Below, in pieces: positions 22,000 to 35,510 of a DNA stretch of 64,000 nt. Made by a program: the position numbers and the translations under genes. How positions within the stretch are numbered: the first letter of the stretch is position 1; each line of letters begins with the position of its first letter. The stretch covers positions 777 to 64,776 of the forward strand of contig JAENRP010000193.1 of NCBI GenBank assembly GCA_024741835.1, read 5' to 3'. The notes below the pieces were generated by a model that ran no database searches, was not told where the DNA came from, and was given only the letters and a program-made list of their open reading frames with translations. Source of the DNA: Diplocarpon mali (taxonomy: Eukaryota; Ascomycota; Leotiomycetes; Helotiales; Drepanopezizaceae).

Positions 22000-23250
22000 A
22001 GCTATAAGCTAAGTTCTATATACTAACAATTGATTAAATAAGAAAGAGATCTAAATAACCTTTAAAACGCCTTTAAAAGCATTTTAAGATTAATTGAGAA
22101 AACTCTAGCACTAGAACGACTCCCCTCTAGTTCACTTACGCGCCCTTAGCGCTCAATGGACTTCGACTTACCTCCTATTTCCTTTACCGCGCGCAGTAAG
22201 CGATGCAATAATTAAGACAATCCTTCTTTTGCTTCCCCTAACCGATATACTACCGGTTCGCCTCTAGCTTAGCAGCTAAACCTCTCCCGAATCTATAATA
22301 TACCGAACCTCACTTAAAAACTGTCTAATAGACGTGATTACCGCGCCAAACACTAGGAGGCCTACGTACTTAACAATTTAGAGCTTTACTACCTCTACTT
22401 TTGTAAGGAATAGGCCTGGCTCAACTACGTTTTAGATCAGACTAAGGGTATAGCTAAAGACTAGCTAACCCCTTAGGTACTTAATAGAGACGCCCGAATT
22501 ACTGCCGAAACCCTAGTAAGTCAACTTACTAAGTTCTTAACTAACCTAGTAGAACGCAAAGAAGCCGAGATCGAGTTTACTACCCTTTATATAAAGGCCA
22601 ATAAGTCTTTTTAGGAGTTCTACCTTAAGTTCTCCCGACTGGCCGCTATAGCAAAGATCGACGATAATAGTCGACTTCGTAGCGCCCTTAAGGAGAAAAT
22701 CCTAAAACGCCTCCAAACCCCCCTTATATAGAAGTAGCATAAGACTAGAACGTTAGATAAGTAGGTTACTGCTATCTAATAAGAAGACGCTAGATAGCGC
22801 GCTAAGAGGACGCTATATAATCAGATATAATATAAAGATAAATCAGGCATTAAGGCCAAGCCTAATCTTAGCAAGCCTGCTTAATAAGGAGATAATAATA
22901 AATTAAATTCCTTGCTAAGAAACTTTTCCGAATTGTATCCGAACCGACCTTAGTATAGCACCCCTGCCCTTAGCTTCGCTAAGTCCGGAACTCCCTCTTT
23001 TCCTCTGCGCTAGACTGATACCCCTAGCGCTCTCCCTCTTATAACTAATCGAAAAAATCAGTTTGATAAACGGCCGAAATCCCCTTCTATTACTTTTAAG
23101 TATTATAGCTCTTGCGTTAACAAGCTAGAGTATAATAGCTAAGGATAGAGTAGCGATAAAGAGGAGGACCCTAAGGCTGAATAAGATAATAGTAGCGCTC
23201 TCCTTCCCCCCTTAACTCTTAAGGGAAACGCCCCCGCCTAAGTAAAGCCT
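22000..23250 (+). pseudogene. Gypsy-A copy 1 gag relic
   Basis: A plus-strand frame reads as a helical gag protein, including ILRLIEKTLALERLPSSS and a capsid-like stretch, interrupted by TAG and TAA. The zinc-knuckle area near 23.1 kb is degraded. The same text is present in copy 2 at about 29.79-31.05 kb. Confidence 0.65.
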
Positions 23251-23299
23251 CCTTCTTAGGCGTACTTTATAATATACGATACCTCGATTTAAGAAACCT

Positions 23300-26200
23300 C
23301 TTTAGTAGCAATTCGATAACGAAACGGATCCTACTCTTAAAAAATGGTATTTCTTATAAGGTATTAGTATTGATTGATATAGGCGCTAATAGGTATGCTT
23401 TAATTAATTCGGCGTTACTTAAATCTTTATCTTCTTTCCTTAAACCATTGATTCGCATACTTCTTATACCCTTTCTAATTAAAGGATATAACGGTTCTTA
23501 AGGTAGTACTATCACTTATTATATACTGCTTAATCTATATATCAATTAGCGAATTCAATTTTTTACTCCCTTTCTTATTACCAACCTTAGCAACTATAAA
23601 GTGATTTTAAGAAGAGCATAGCTTAAGGAGTATAAAGTTTCTATTAATTATACTTCTCGCAAGCTGACCTAGCCTGATTCCTATCCTCCTACTGTCTCTT
23701 TTATAAGGAATATTAAAATCACTAATACTAAACGGCAAAACTTAGATTAATACTATTAGCGAAATGCAACTTAATGCGATATAGTACTAGAACGGTCCCT
23801 TTTTAAGTATGAAGCTCAACGCTAAGAAACCCTCTCCTAACTCCCTCCTAAATTACCTCTTATTCTAATTAAATACTCTTTTACTAATTCTACCCTAACT
23901 CCACCTTAAGTCAAGGGTATTACCTTTTCCAAGGACCACTCCTGCAATATATTAATTATAAAGCAAGAGCTTAATATGATTAAGCCTAACTCAGCTCCCT
24001 TTCCTATTTCGACCCTAAAACGCATTTACAATTAGATAGCAAAGTGCAAAATTCCCCTTTCTTCTTTAAATATATACGCAATTTCAGCCTATGCTTTTCG
24101 TATAATAGCTAGGAATTAGTAAGGCGTAGAGCTCTTTAGCACCTTATTTTATAAAATTGATCGATTGATTCGAGATAACTAAGAATATTAGGCCTAATAA
24201 CGCGAAACCGATTCCCTCTTAAACCGATACTATAATAGAGAAGTTTTAATAGCTATTTTAACTGCCTTCTTTAAACCAATTGAAAAACCGATTCCAGCCG
24301 CTTACGAAGAGTACTGCTATATATTTTCGAAAGCCGCTTCTAATGCGTTACCGCCCTATCGACCTTATAATCATAAAATCGAGCTTATAGCCGAAGGTGC
24401 TTAAAAGGCCCTTTAATACTCCCCCTTATATAAGATATCTATACCTAAACTGGAAATAGTAAAGGCGTACCTTATTAATAACCTTAATAAAGGATTTATC
24501 AAGGCCTCCTCTGCCTCTTATGCTACGCTAGTACTATTTATAAAAAAGGCCAATAGTTCCTTACGATTCTATATTAACTACTATATGCTTAATAACCTTA
24601 CTTATAAAGATCGATACCCCTTACCCCTAATTGATAAGACCCTAGCTCGATTAGCCGGCGCTTAGATTTTTATAAAGCTTAATATATAGCAGGCTTTCTA
24701 TCGAATCCGAATAGACCCTGAATCTAAAGAGCTTACTACTTTTAGAACTTAGTATAGCGCGTACAAGTATAAGGTGCTCCCTTTTAGCCTTACTAATAGC
24801 CCTGCTACCTATCAAAGGTATATAAACGATATCCTTTTCGATTACCTTAATGATTTTTATATAGCCTACTTAAATAATATCCTTATTTACTCTACCAACC
24901 GACTTAATTATAAATCGCATATAAAACAGGTTCTTTAGCAATTATCGGATATAGGACTATAGGCCGACCTAAAGAAGTGTGAGTTTAATATTATAAAGAC
25001 TAAGTACCTTAGCTTTATAATCACTACTAAAGGCGTTTAGGTTAACCTTAATAAGGTAGTAGTAATAGAGAATTAGACCTACCCCTTTACTATAAAGGGT
25101 ATTCAATCATTCTTTAGTTTTTGCAACTTTTATTATTGTTTTATTTAAGACTATAGTCTTATTACTGCCTTCTTAGTGCACCTTACTAAGAATAACGTTC
25201 CCTTCTAATTTACCTCTAAATGCAAGCAAAGCTTCTTATAGCTGCAAGAAGCTCTTATACATACCCTAATCCTTTAGTACTATAAGTAAGACCTCCCTTA
25301 TATACTAGAAACTAATGCCTTTGATAGTATAATCGCTTTTATATTATCGTAGCAATATAGGTCCAAATAGCTCCCGGTTGCTTACTATAGTAAGACTATA
25401 GTACCGGCTGAGCTAAACTATGCTATATATAATAAGGAGATACTAGCTATTATTCGATCATTTGGCTATTTTAAAGCCGAGCTTATAGGAGTACCCTATT
25501 GAATCGTAGTATATATAGATCATAAAGCGCTTGAGTACTTTATAATTATAAAAAACCTTAGTTCTTAATAGGCCCGCTAGGCCGAGCTTCTCTCTAAATA
25601 TAATTTTACGATTACCTACCGACCTAGCTCCGAAAACCCTCTTGCCGACGCCTTAACTTACTGCGTTGATAAGTTAGAGGATTAGAATATAATAAAACGC
25701 AATAACCGCCTTATGATATTATTATGCTAGGATCAGATTGACCTTTGAATCCTCTTTAAATAGCTTTGTAAATAGACTATAGTAGAGAACCTAGTCTCTA
25801 TTAAAGAGGTTTCGGCCTTCTCCTTTGCTTTTTATATTATCGATTAAGTACTAGCCGCTAATCGATAATATAGGCCTTACTAGGTCTATTGCTAGGCAGT
25901 CCTTTAAAATAGGTCCGATATAGCCCTAACTAAGGCTAACCCTTAAACGATAGAAGGAGATTTGCTTCTTTATTAAAGTAAACTAGTAGTACTAGATATA
26001 GATCACCTTTATATGTTACTTATATAGGAGGTCTATAATCAAATTACTATTGCGCATTTAAGCGCGCGTAAAACCTACTAGCTTCTCTCCTTATAGTACT
26101 ATTAGCCGAATCTACGCCGATACGTCTCCTAGTACTATAAGAACTGCTATACCTATAGATAAAGCAAAGTCCCTTATAATAAGAAACCTAGTCTTCTTTA

Positions 26201-27420
26201 ACCCTTCCCAGTACTAAGCCGACCTTAAGAGCATATAATTATAGATTATATGAGTTTTAATAAAGATAAGCATAGCTATAATAACGTTCTTGTAATTATT
26301 AATCGGTTTAGTAAGTAGGCAATCTCAATACCCTACTGAAAGACTACCGATTTATGTTAATTAGCCTAATTCTATATATACTATATATATCGCTACTTTA
26401 ATCCCCTCTTAACAATTACCTTAGACCAAGGCCTTTAATTCATCTTAAGCTTTTAGAAAGCTTTTACCTCCGTTTTAGGTACGAAACTAACCCTTAATTC
26501 GGCCTACTACCTTTAAACCGACAGCTAAACTGAAAACTATAATTAGTACCTTACGCAACGCCTCTGCCCCTTTGTTAGCTACTATTAAGACGATTAGAGC
26601 GAATTCTTGCTTATAATAGATTTCGCCTAGCTAACTCTCTCCTATGACTCCCTTAGTGGCTTATTGCCATTTGAAGTAGTGTATAAGTACGCTCTGCGTA
26701 CTAATTAGGACTAGAAGCTTAATATACCTAATTTGGAGTCCCCTTCTTAGAAACTTAATTAATAAAACGCCTTTAAGTACTCTATAAGACATTATAAAGC
26801 TTAGACCCTTGCTAAATCTCATATCCTTAAGGCTTAAGAACGCATGCGAAACGCTACTAATACCTCTTGCCGCTTAGCTACTTTCGAAGTTGGCGATTAA
26901 GTATACTTAAATATACGTCCTTACCTTATAGATAGGCCTTTTAAAAAGCTCAGCTTCTCTAAAGCTAGCCTGTTTAAGATAGTAGAGAAAGTGTTTGATT
27001 TATACTAATTAAAGCTACCTAACTCTATAAAGGTATATGACGTCTTCTACCTAAGTCGCCTTTAAAGGGACCTTAGTACCCCTTTAAATGGTTAAGTAAA
27101 TAAACCCCCTCTTGCTATTAATATTATAAAAGAATAAGAATATAAAGTAAAGACCTTACTTATTATATAGAAGCAAGCTAGTACGCTTATATACTGCGCC
27201 TCATAGGTTGGCCGCGATATTGATTTAAAATAGTACTTAGCCTTTAATTTTATATATACGCCTTTTAAGCTTTGCGAATTTTATTAGGAAAATCCAGACC
27301 TCCTAGGCCCGCTTGTAAGGCTTCCTAATTAGATATAGGCCTATACTAATAGTATAGATGATTATAATAAGATAGGTGATAATAAACCTATAGTTAGACG
27401 CTTAAGGATAAGCTTTTTTC
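23300..27420 (+). pseudogene. Gypsy-A copy 1 pol relic
   Basis: Domains in order: protease with DIGANRYAL near 23375; RT from about 24.35 kb with KDRYPLPLID, LPFSLTN-PATYQR and YLNN in place of YLDD; RNase H near 25.3-25.65 kb; integrase with a zinc-binding HLSARKTYQLL...NCYTC region near 26.05-26.16 kb; and a chromodomain-like tail (YLASNFIYTPFKLREF-like) near 27.24 kb. Every domain carries nonsense codons of the TAG/TAA type expected from RIP. The protein cannot be made. Confidence 0.85.
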
Positions 27421-27434
27421 AAAAGGGGAGGTGA
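27421..27434 (+). other. Polypurine tract of Gypsy-A copy 1
   Basis: AAAAGGGGAGGTGA directly precedes the 3' LTR, as needed for plus-strand priming. The equivalent in copy 2 is AAAAGGGGGGATAA at 35205-35218. Confidence 0.8.
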
Positions 27435-27726
27435 TATAATAGATTATTACTATATATAGGTTATACCCTAGTTTATACCTAGTTTAGCTATAGCTTAGCG
27501 CAATCTTAGTATAGGTTACAAACTGGGTTACCCTTAGTTAGCATCCGGTTCGGCTTTCCTTAAGCGGGTGACCCTCTTTTCTCTATATATATATTCTATG
27601 CCCTTCCACTCCTTTAAGGCTTAATAGTTATTGATTCTAAGTTATTACTAAAACGTTCTATTAGCATTGCTATATAACTCGTACGCGTATCGGTGCCGAG
27701 CAGAGGTTATACTCCCAGTTGTCATA
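27435..27726 (+). repeat. 3' LTR of Gypsy-A copy 1
   Basis: A 292-bp LTR. The start is TATAATAG where copy 2's 5' LTR has TGTGACGG; all differences are G-to-A or C-to-T. It ends GTTGTCATA. Confidence 0.95.
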
Positions 27727-29155
27727 CTTTAAGCTAGAATGCCACCTGCTCTCTTTAAGTACGCTCTTTGATAATTGCGTAATTACTTATATTATTAATT
27801 CGAAGGATTTACTTATTATAAGTACCTTTAAGCCTTCTGACAACTTATAGTAATATATTAAAGTAGGTACCTTAAGACTCTTAATCATTAGGAAAGGTAA
27901 TAGATATATAGTAGACTCTCTTTTATAGCGTAATAGCTCTCTTATAGGAATAACGCTTTGCAATATTGCTATTATAAAGGAGTTTACTACTAATATTATC
28001 TTAAAGAGGCTTCTTATAGATAAGGGTTTTTAATACTCTAAGGTAGACCTTACTTTGCGCTTTAAGAGCATTAGAGACTTTATAAAGCAAGCTTAATTAA
28101 AGCGTTATTATAATCTCATTTTCTTTAAATATAAGCCTATTAACTATTTAAATCTCTTAAATATACTTTAATATAACTTCTCTGCTTTAATAGCATTCCT
28201 TATAGCTAAGATAACACTTTATAATAGGTTTTAATCTAGCTATATACCTATTAAGGTGCGGGATAATAATGCGTATATATAATACCTTTGCGCTAGCTAC
28301 CTAGGCGCAAAGGCTCTTTAAGTGCTAATTAAGTACGCTAAGGGAGTAAAGATCAAAGGAATACAAAGGCTAAAGTGCCTTATATACGCAATAGCGTTTG
28401 CTAGGCAAGTTATTTCTTGCGCTACCTTTAAGAACCGATCTTTAAGGCCCTTCTTTAAGATCTCCTAGGATCTCTTTGACTTTTTAAACAACTTATATAA
28501 TAGTTACTTATAAGTTCTTTTAATTAAAGACAAGTATAGTAGTATACTTTAGATATTCCTATTAAGATCGAAGGGCAGAGACGTAGTTATAAAGGTCCTC
28601 TAGGCCTTTAAAGCATAGGTAAAACGCTAATATAGGCTTTCTATTTGCAAGATTAAGCAAAATAATAACACTTTAATAATCTCCTTAAGGGAAGACTCTT
28701 TTATAGAGTACTAAAGATAGGTAAAAGAGGAGGGAATCGATTTAGAGCTTACTTTTACTTATATATACTAACCTAATAGAGGTATAGAGCGAGTAGGAAG
28801 GGAGTTGATTAAACGTTCTATTAAAATAAGGATCTACGCCAGGCTTCTAGCAAGCCTTTGGCCAGAGGTTATAAAGGCTGCTATATACCTTTATAATATC
28901 TCCTTACTTACTAAGAAGAAGATGATCTTATTAAGCAAGGCTCTTTATAATTAGTTTAAGTAGTATTTTCGATTCTATAAGCTACTACTTATTAAGCAGA
29001 TAATAGCAAGCTTAAAGCCTAACTAGAGTTACGTTTATATATATAGCGCTTGCGCATACCCTTTAATTAAAGAGAGAGAGGTAAGGAGGGACTGCTAAAC
29101 CTTTAAAATTGAACTATAAAAGCACTTAAGTTATTTAATTAAATATATTACCTTT
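27727..29155 (+). pseudogene. Copia-1, segment 2: protease, pre-integrase and integrase core
   Basis: The copia frame resumes after Gypsy-A copy 1. It reads TLFDNCVITYIINSKDL, a decayed protease DSGATxHITN motif, then IKVGTLRL and a gag-pre-integrase region (KRLLIDKGF-YSKVDLTLRF). The integrase core follows with FTYIYQPNRGIERVGREL and LWPEVIKAAIYLYNISLL, the copia 'TPQxNGxAER' region and C-terminal helix. The segment ends KYITF at 29155, where Gypsy-A copy 2 is inserted. Confidence 0.85.
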
Positions 29156-29447
29156 TGTGACGGATTGTCACTATATATAGGTTGTACCCCGGTTCGTACC
29201 CGGTTCGGCTATAGCTTGGCGCAATCTCGGTATAGGTTACAAACCGGGTTACCCTTAGTTAGTATCCGGTTCGGCTCCCCTTAAGCGGGTGATCCTCTTT
29301 TCTTTATATATATATTCTATACCCTTCTACTCCTTTAGGGCTTAGTAGTTATTAATTTTAAATTATTACTAAGACGTTCTATTAATATTACTATATAACT
29401 CGTACGCGTATTAGTGCTAAGTAAAGGTTATACTCCTAATTGTCATA
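29156..29447 (+). repeat. 5' LTR of Gypsy-A copy 2
   Basis: A 292-bp LTR, TGTGACGG...TTGTCATA. The least mutated 5' end among the four Gypsy-A LTRs in the window. Confidence 0.95.
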
Positions 29448-29789
29448 TTATTAATAACTCTTTTACTTCGCTAGAGACGGTATTATAATACCTATTTATA
29501 TTATTCCTAGTAGTCGACCGAAACCCTAACGAGTATAATAATATACCAGAAGACCTATACTAAGCTCCTGCTATAAGCTTAAAGAATAGTTCCTCTTATT
29601 ACTTAGTCTTCAAAGACCCCTCGCTCTCCCCCCCTTTAGGGAGGTGCTAATATCACCCTTAGTACCTTTCCTACCAACTCCCTACTAGCTAACGATAATA
29701 GCCTTAAAGTCACTATATTATAAGCCGAACTAGACTCCTTATAAGCATACCTAACGTCTATAGTAGATAAGCGTAATAGGCATAGCCGT

Positions 29790-31060
29790 AAGCTAAGTTC
29801 TATATACTAACAATTGATCAAATAAGAAAGAGATTTAAATGACCTTTAAAACGCCTTTAGAAGCATCCTAAGATTAATTGAGAAAACTCTAGCACTAAAA
29901 CGATTCCCTTCTAGTTCACCTACGCGCCCTTAGCGCTTAGTAGACTTCGACTTACCTCTTATTTCCTCTACTGCGCGCAATAAGCGATGCAATAATTAAG
30001 ATGATCCTTCTTTTACTTCCCCTAACTAATATACTACTAGTTCGCCTTTAGCTTAGTAGCTAAACCTCCTTCGAATCTATAATATACCGAACCTCACTTA
30101 GAAACTGTCTAATAGATGTGATTATTGCACTAAATACTAAGAGGCTTGCATACTTAATAATTTAGAGCTTTACTACCCTTACTTCTATAGGGAATAGGCC
30201 TAGCTTAACTATATTTTAAATTAGACTAAAGGTATAGCTAAAGACTGGCTGACCCTTTAAGTACTTAATAGGAACGCTTAAATTACTATTAAAACCCTAG
30301 TAAGTCAACTTACTAAGTTCTTAACTAACCTAGTAGAACGTAAAGAAGCTAAGATCGAGTTTACTACCCTTTATATAAAGGCTAATAAGTCTTTTTAGAA
30401 GTTCTACTTTAAGTTCTCCTAACTAGCTACTATAGCAGAGATCGACGATAATAGTCGACTTTATAGCGCCCTTAAGGAGAAAATCCTAAAACGCCTTTAA
30501 ACCCCCCTTATATAAAAGTGGCATAAGACTAGGATATTAGATAAGTGGGTTACTGCTATCTAATAAGAAGACGCTGGATAGCGCACTAAGAGGACGCTAT
30601 ATAATCAAATATAATATAGAGATAAATCGAGTACTAAGGCTAAGCCTAATCTTAGTAAGCCTACTTAATAAGGAGATAATAATAAATCAAATTCCTTGCT
30701 AAGAAACTTTTCTAAATCGTATCCGAACTAACCTTAGCATAGCACCCTTACCCTTAGCTTCACTAAGTTCGGAACTCCCTCTTTTCCTTTGCGCTAGACT
30801 AATACCTCTAGCGCTCTCCCTCTTATAGCTAATCGAAAAAATCAGTTTGATAAACGGCCGAAATCCCCCTCTATTACTCCTAGGTATTATAGCTTTTGCG
30901 TTAATGAGCTAGAGTATAATAGCTAAAGATAGAGTAGTAATAAAGAGGAGGATCCTAAGGCCGAATAAGATAATAGTAGCGCTCCCCTTCTCCCCTTGAC
31001 TCTTAAGGGAAACGCCCCCGCTTAAGTAAAGCCTCCTTCTTAAGCGTACTTTATAATATA
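29790..31060 (+). pseudogene. Gypsy-A copy 2 gag relic
   Basis: Collinear with the gag relic of copy 1 and differing mainly by transitions. Stops interrupt the frame throughout. Confidence 0.6.
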
Positions 31061-31072
31061 CGATACCTCGAT

Positions 31073-34000
31073 TTGAGAAACCTCCTTAGTAGCGATTCGA
31101 TAATGAAACAGATCCTACTTTTAAAAAATGGTATTTCTTATAAGGTATTAGCATTAATCGATATAAGCGCTAATAGGTATACTTTAATTAATTCAGCGTT
31201 ACTTAAATCTTTATCTTCTTTCCTTAAACTATTGATTTGTATACTCCCTATACCCTTTTTAATTAAAGGATATAATAGTTCTTAAGGTAGTACTATCACT
31301 TATTATATATTACTTAATCTATATATCGATTAGCAAATTCAATCTTTTACTCCCTTTCTTATTACCAACCTTAATAACTATAGAGTGATTTTAAGAAGAG
31401 TATAGCTCAAGGAGTATAAAGTTTCTATTAATTGTGCTTCTTGCAAGCTAACCTAGCTTAATTCCTATCCCCCTACCGTCTCTTTTATAAAGAATATTGA
31501 AATTATTAATACTAAATAGTAAAACTTAGATTGATACCACTAGCGAAATGCAACTTAATATAATATAGTACTAGAACGGTCCCTTTCTAAGTATAAAGCT
31601 CAACGCTAAGAAACCCTTTCCTAACTCCCTTTTAAATCACTTCCTATTCCGATCAAATACTCTTTTACTAATTCTACCCTAATTCTACCTTAAGTCGAGG
31701 GTATTACCTTTTCCAAGGACTACTCCTGCAATATATTAATTATAAAGCGAGAGCTTAATGCAACTAAGCCTAACTTAGCTCCTTTCTCTATTTCAACCCT
31801 AAAACGCACTTATAATTAGATAGCAAAGTGTAAAATTCCCCTTTCTTCTTTAAATATATACGCAATTTCAGCTTATACTTTTCGTATAATAGCTAAGAAT
31901 TAGCAAAGCGTAAAGCTCTTTAGCACCTTATTTTATAAAATTGATCAATTGATTTAAGATAACTAAGAATATTAGGCTTAATAACGCGAAACCGATTCCC
32001 TCCTAAACTAATACTATAATAGAGAAGTTTCAATAGCTATTCTAACTACCTCCTTTAAACCAATTAAAAAACCGATTCTAGCCGCTTACAAAGAGTACTA
32101 CCATATATTCTCGAAAGCTGCTTCTAATGCGTTGCCGCCCTATCGACCTTATGATTATAAAATCGAGCTTACAGCCGAAGGTGCTCAAAAGGCCTTCCGA
32201 TACTCCCCCTTATATAAGATGTCTATACCTAAACTGGAAATAGTAAAGGCGTACCTTATTAACAACCTTAATAAAGGATTTATCAAGGCCTCCTCCACCC
32301 CTTATGCTACGCTAGTACTATTTATAAAAAAGGCCGATAGTTCCCTACGATTCTATATTAACTACTATATACTTAATAACCTCACTTGTAAAGATCGATA
32401 CCCCTTACCCCTAATCGACGAGACCCTAGCTCAATTAGCCGGCGCCTAGATTTTTATAAAGCTTAATATATAGTAGGCTTTCTATCGAATCCGAATGGAC
32501 CCCGAATCTAAAGAGCTTACCACTTTCAGAACTTAGTATAGCGTGTATAAATGCAAAGTGCTCCCTTTTAGCCTTACTAATGGCCCCGCTACTTATCAAA
32601 GGTATATAAACAATATCCTTTTCGATTACCTTAATAATTTTTATATAGCCTACTTAGACGATATCCTTATTTACTCTACTAACCGACTTAACTACAAATC
32701 GTATATAAAACAGGTTCTTTAGCGATTATCGGATGCAGGACTGTAGGCCAACCTAAAGAAGTGTGAGTTTAATATTATAAAGACTAAGTACCTTAGCTTT
32801 ATAATCACTACTAAAGGCGTTTGGGTTGACCCTAATAAGGTAGTAATAGTAGAGAATTAGACCTACCCCTCTACTATAAAAGGTATTTAATCATTCCTTA
32901 GTTTTTACAACTTTTATTATCATTTTATTTAAGACTATAGTCTTATTGCCGCCCTTTTAATACACCTTACTAAAAATAACGTTCCCTTCTAATTTACCCT
33001 TAAATGCAAGTAGAGCTTCCTATAGCTACAAAAAGCTCTTACGCATACCCTAATCCTCTAGTACTATAAGTAAGACCTCCCTTATATATTAAAAACCGAT
33101 GCCTCTAATAGTATAATTGCTTTTGTATTATCGCAGCAATACAAGTCCGAATGGCTCCCAGTTGCCTACTATAGCAAGACTATAGCACCGGCTAAGCTAA
33201 ACTACGCTATATACAATAAGGAGATACTAGCTATTATTCGATTATTTGGCCATTTCAAAGCCGAGCTCGCAAGAGCACCCTACCGAATCGTAGTATATAT
33301 AGACCATAAAGCACTTAAGTACTTTATAATTATAAAAAACCTCAGTTCTCGACAGGCCCGCTAGGCCGAGCTTCTCTCCGAATACGACTTTATAATTACC
33401 TACCGACCCGGCTTTGAAAACCCTCTCGCCAATGCCCTAACTCGCTGCGTCAACGAGTTAAAGGATTAGAATATAATAAAACGCAACAACCGCCTTATAA
33501 CGTTATTACGCTAGGATCAGATTAACCCCCGAATCCTCTCCGAATAGCTTCGTAAACAGACTATAGTAAAGAACCTAGTCTCTATCGAAAAGGTTTCGGC
33601 CTTCTCCCTTGCTTTCTATATTATCAACTAAGTACTAGCCGCTAATCGACAATATAGGCCTTACTAGGTCTATCGCTAAGCAGCCCTCTAAAATAGGTCT
33701 AATATAGCCCCGACTAAGGCTAACCCTTAAACGATAGAAGGAGATTTACTTCTCTATTAAGGTAAACTAGTAGTATTAGATATAAATCACCTTTATATAT
33801 TACTTATATAAGAGGTCTATAATCAAATTGCTATCGCGCATTTAAGCGCGCGTAAAACCTACTAGCTTCTCTCCTTATAGTACTACTAGCCGAATCTACG
33901 CCGATACGTCTCTTAGTACTATAAGAACTGCTATACCTATAGATGAAGCAAAGTCCCTTATAATAAGAAACCTAGTCTTCTTCAACCCCTCTTAGTACTA

Positions 34001-35200
34001 AGCCGACCTTAAGAGCATATAACTATAAATTATATAAGTTTTAATAAAGATAAGTATAGCTATAATAACATTCTTATAATTATTAATTGGTTTAATAAGT
34101 AGGCAATCTCGATACCCTATTAAAAGACTACCGATTTATATTAGTTAGCCTAACTTTATATATACTATATATATCGCTACTTTAGTCCCCCTTTGATAAT
34201 CACCTTAGACTAGGGCCCTTAATTTATCTTAAGCTTTTAGAAAGCTTTTACCTTTATTTTAAGTACAAAACTAACCCTTAGTTCAGCCTACTACCCTTAA
34301 ACCGATAGCTAAACTGAAAACTATAATTAGTACCTTACGCAACGCCTTCGCCCTTTTATTAGCTACTATTAAGACGATTAGAGCGAATTCTTACCTATAA
34401 TGGATTTCGCCTAGCTAACTCTCCCCTATAACTCCCTTAATAGCTTATTGCTATTTAAAGTAGTGCATAGGTACGCTTTGCATACTAATTAGGACTAGAA
34501 GCTTAATGTACTTAATTTAGAGTCCCCTTCTTAGAAACTTAATCGATAAAACGCCCTTAAGTACTCCGCAAGATATTATAGAGCTTAGACCTTTGCTAAA
34601 TCTCATATCCTTAAGGCCTAAGAACGCATGCGAAATGCCACTAATACCTCTTGCCGCCTAGCTACTTTCGAAGTCGGCGATCAAGTATACTTAGATATAT
34701 GTCCCTACCCTATAGATAGGCCTTTTAAAAAGCTTAGCTTCCCTAGAGCTAGCCTGTTTAAGATAGTAGAGAAAGTATTCGATTTATACTAATTAAAGCT
34801 ACTTAACTCTATAAAGGTATATGACGTCTTCTACCTAAGTCGCTTCTAAAGGGACCTTAGTACCTTTTTAGATAGTCAAGTGAATGAACCCCCTCCTACT
34901 ATTAATATTATAAAAGAATAAGAATATAAAGTAGAGACCCTGCTTATTATATAAAAGCAAGCCGGTACGCTTATATACCGCGCCTTATAGGTTAGCCGCG
35001 ATATTAATTTAAAATAGTACCTAGCCTCTAATTTTATATATACGCCTTTTAAGCTTTGCGAATTTCATTAGGAAAATCCAGACCTCCTAGGCCTACCCGC
35101 AAGGCTTCCTAATTAGATATAGGCCTATACTAATAGTATAGATAATTATAATAAGATAGGTAATAATAAACCTATAGTTAGACGCTTAAGGACGAGCTTT
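31073..35200 (+). pseudogene. Gypsy-A copy 2 pol relic
   Basis: Same domain order as copy 1. A 70-codon open frame at 31073-31285 spans the protease, where the catalytic D-x-G-A reads DISA instead of DIGA. An open RT stretch at 32132-32449 includes MSIPKLEIVKAYLINNLNKG and SLRFYINYYILNNL. YLDD at 32651-32662 is intact. Integrase (HLSARKTYQLL) and a chromodomain-like tail follow before the polypurine tract. Nonsense codons disable it overall. Confidence 0.88.
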
Positions 35201-35218
35201 TTTCAAAAGGGGGGATAA

Positions 35219-35510
35219 TATAATAGATTATCACTATATATAGGTTATACCTTGGTTTATACCTAGTTCAGCTATAGCTTAGCGCAATCTTAGTATAGGT
35301 TATAAACCGGGTTACCCCTAGTTAGCATCCGGTTCGGCTCCCCTTAAGCGGGTGACCCTCTTTTCTCCATATATATATTCTATGCCCTTCCACTCCTTTA
35401 GGGCTTAGTAGTTATTGATTCTAAGTCATTACTAAGACGTTCTATTAGCATTGCTATATAACTCGTATGCATATCGGTGCCGAGCAGAGGTTATACTCCC
35501 AGTCGTCACA
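35219..35510 (+). repeat. 3' LTR of Gypsy-A copy 2
   Basis: A 292-bp LTR, starting TATAATAG and ending AGTCGTCACA, with the terminal CA kept. It is followed directly by the target duplication CCTTT. Confidence 0.95.

Larger units (their letters stand above)
21372..27726 (+). mobile_element. Gypsy-A copy 1, full-length Ty3/gypsy element
   Basis: A 6,355-bp element bounded by 292-bp LTRs (21372-21663 and 27435-27726) and a 5-bp target duplication CTTTA (21367-21371, 27727-27731). Internal order is gag, protease, RT, RNase H, integrase and a chromodomain-like tail, the Ty3/gypsy order. A polypurine tract AAAAGGGGAGGTGA (27421-27434) abuts the 3' LTR. The element is inactivated: the RT catalytic YLDD has become YLNN at 24867-24878 and stops are dense. 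It sits within copia-1 and its removal restores the copia frame. Confidence 0.95.
29156..35510 (+). mobile_element. Gypsy-A copy 2, full-length Ty3/gypsy element
   Basis: Length 6,355 bp, exactly that of copy 1, with 292-bp LTRs (29156-29447, 35219-35510) and target duplication CCTTT (29151-29155, 35511-35515). It keeps more of the ancestral sequence: the 5' LTR starts TGTGACGG, the 3' LTR ends GTCGTCACA, the RT catalytic YLDD is intact at 32651-32662, and a 105-codon RT frame is open at 32132-32449. Other domains still contain many stops. It interrupts copia-1 in the integrase C-terminal region. Confidence 0.95.
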
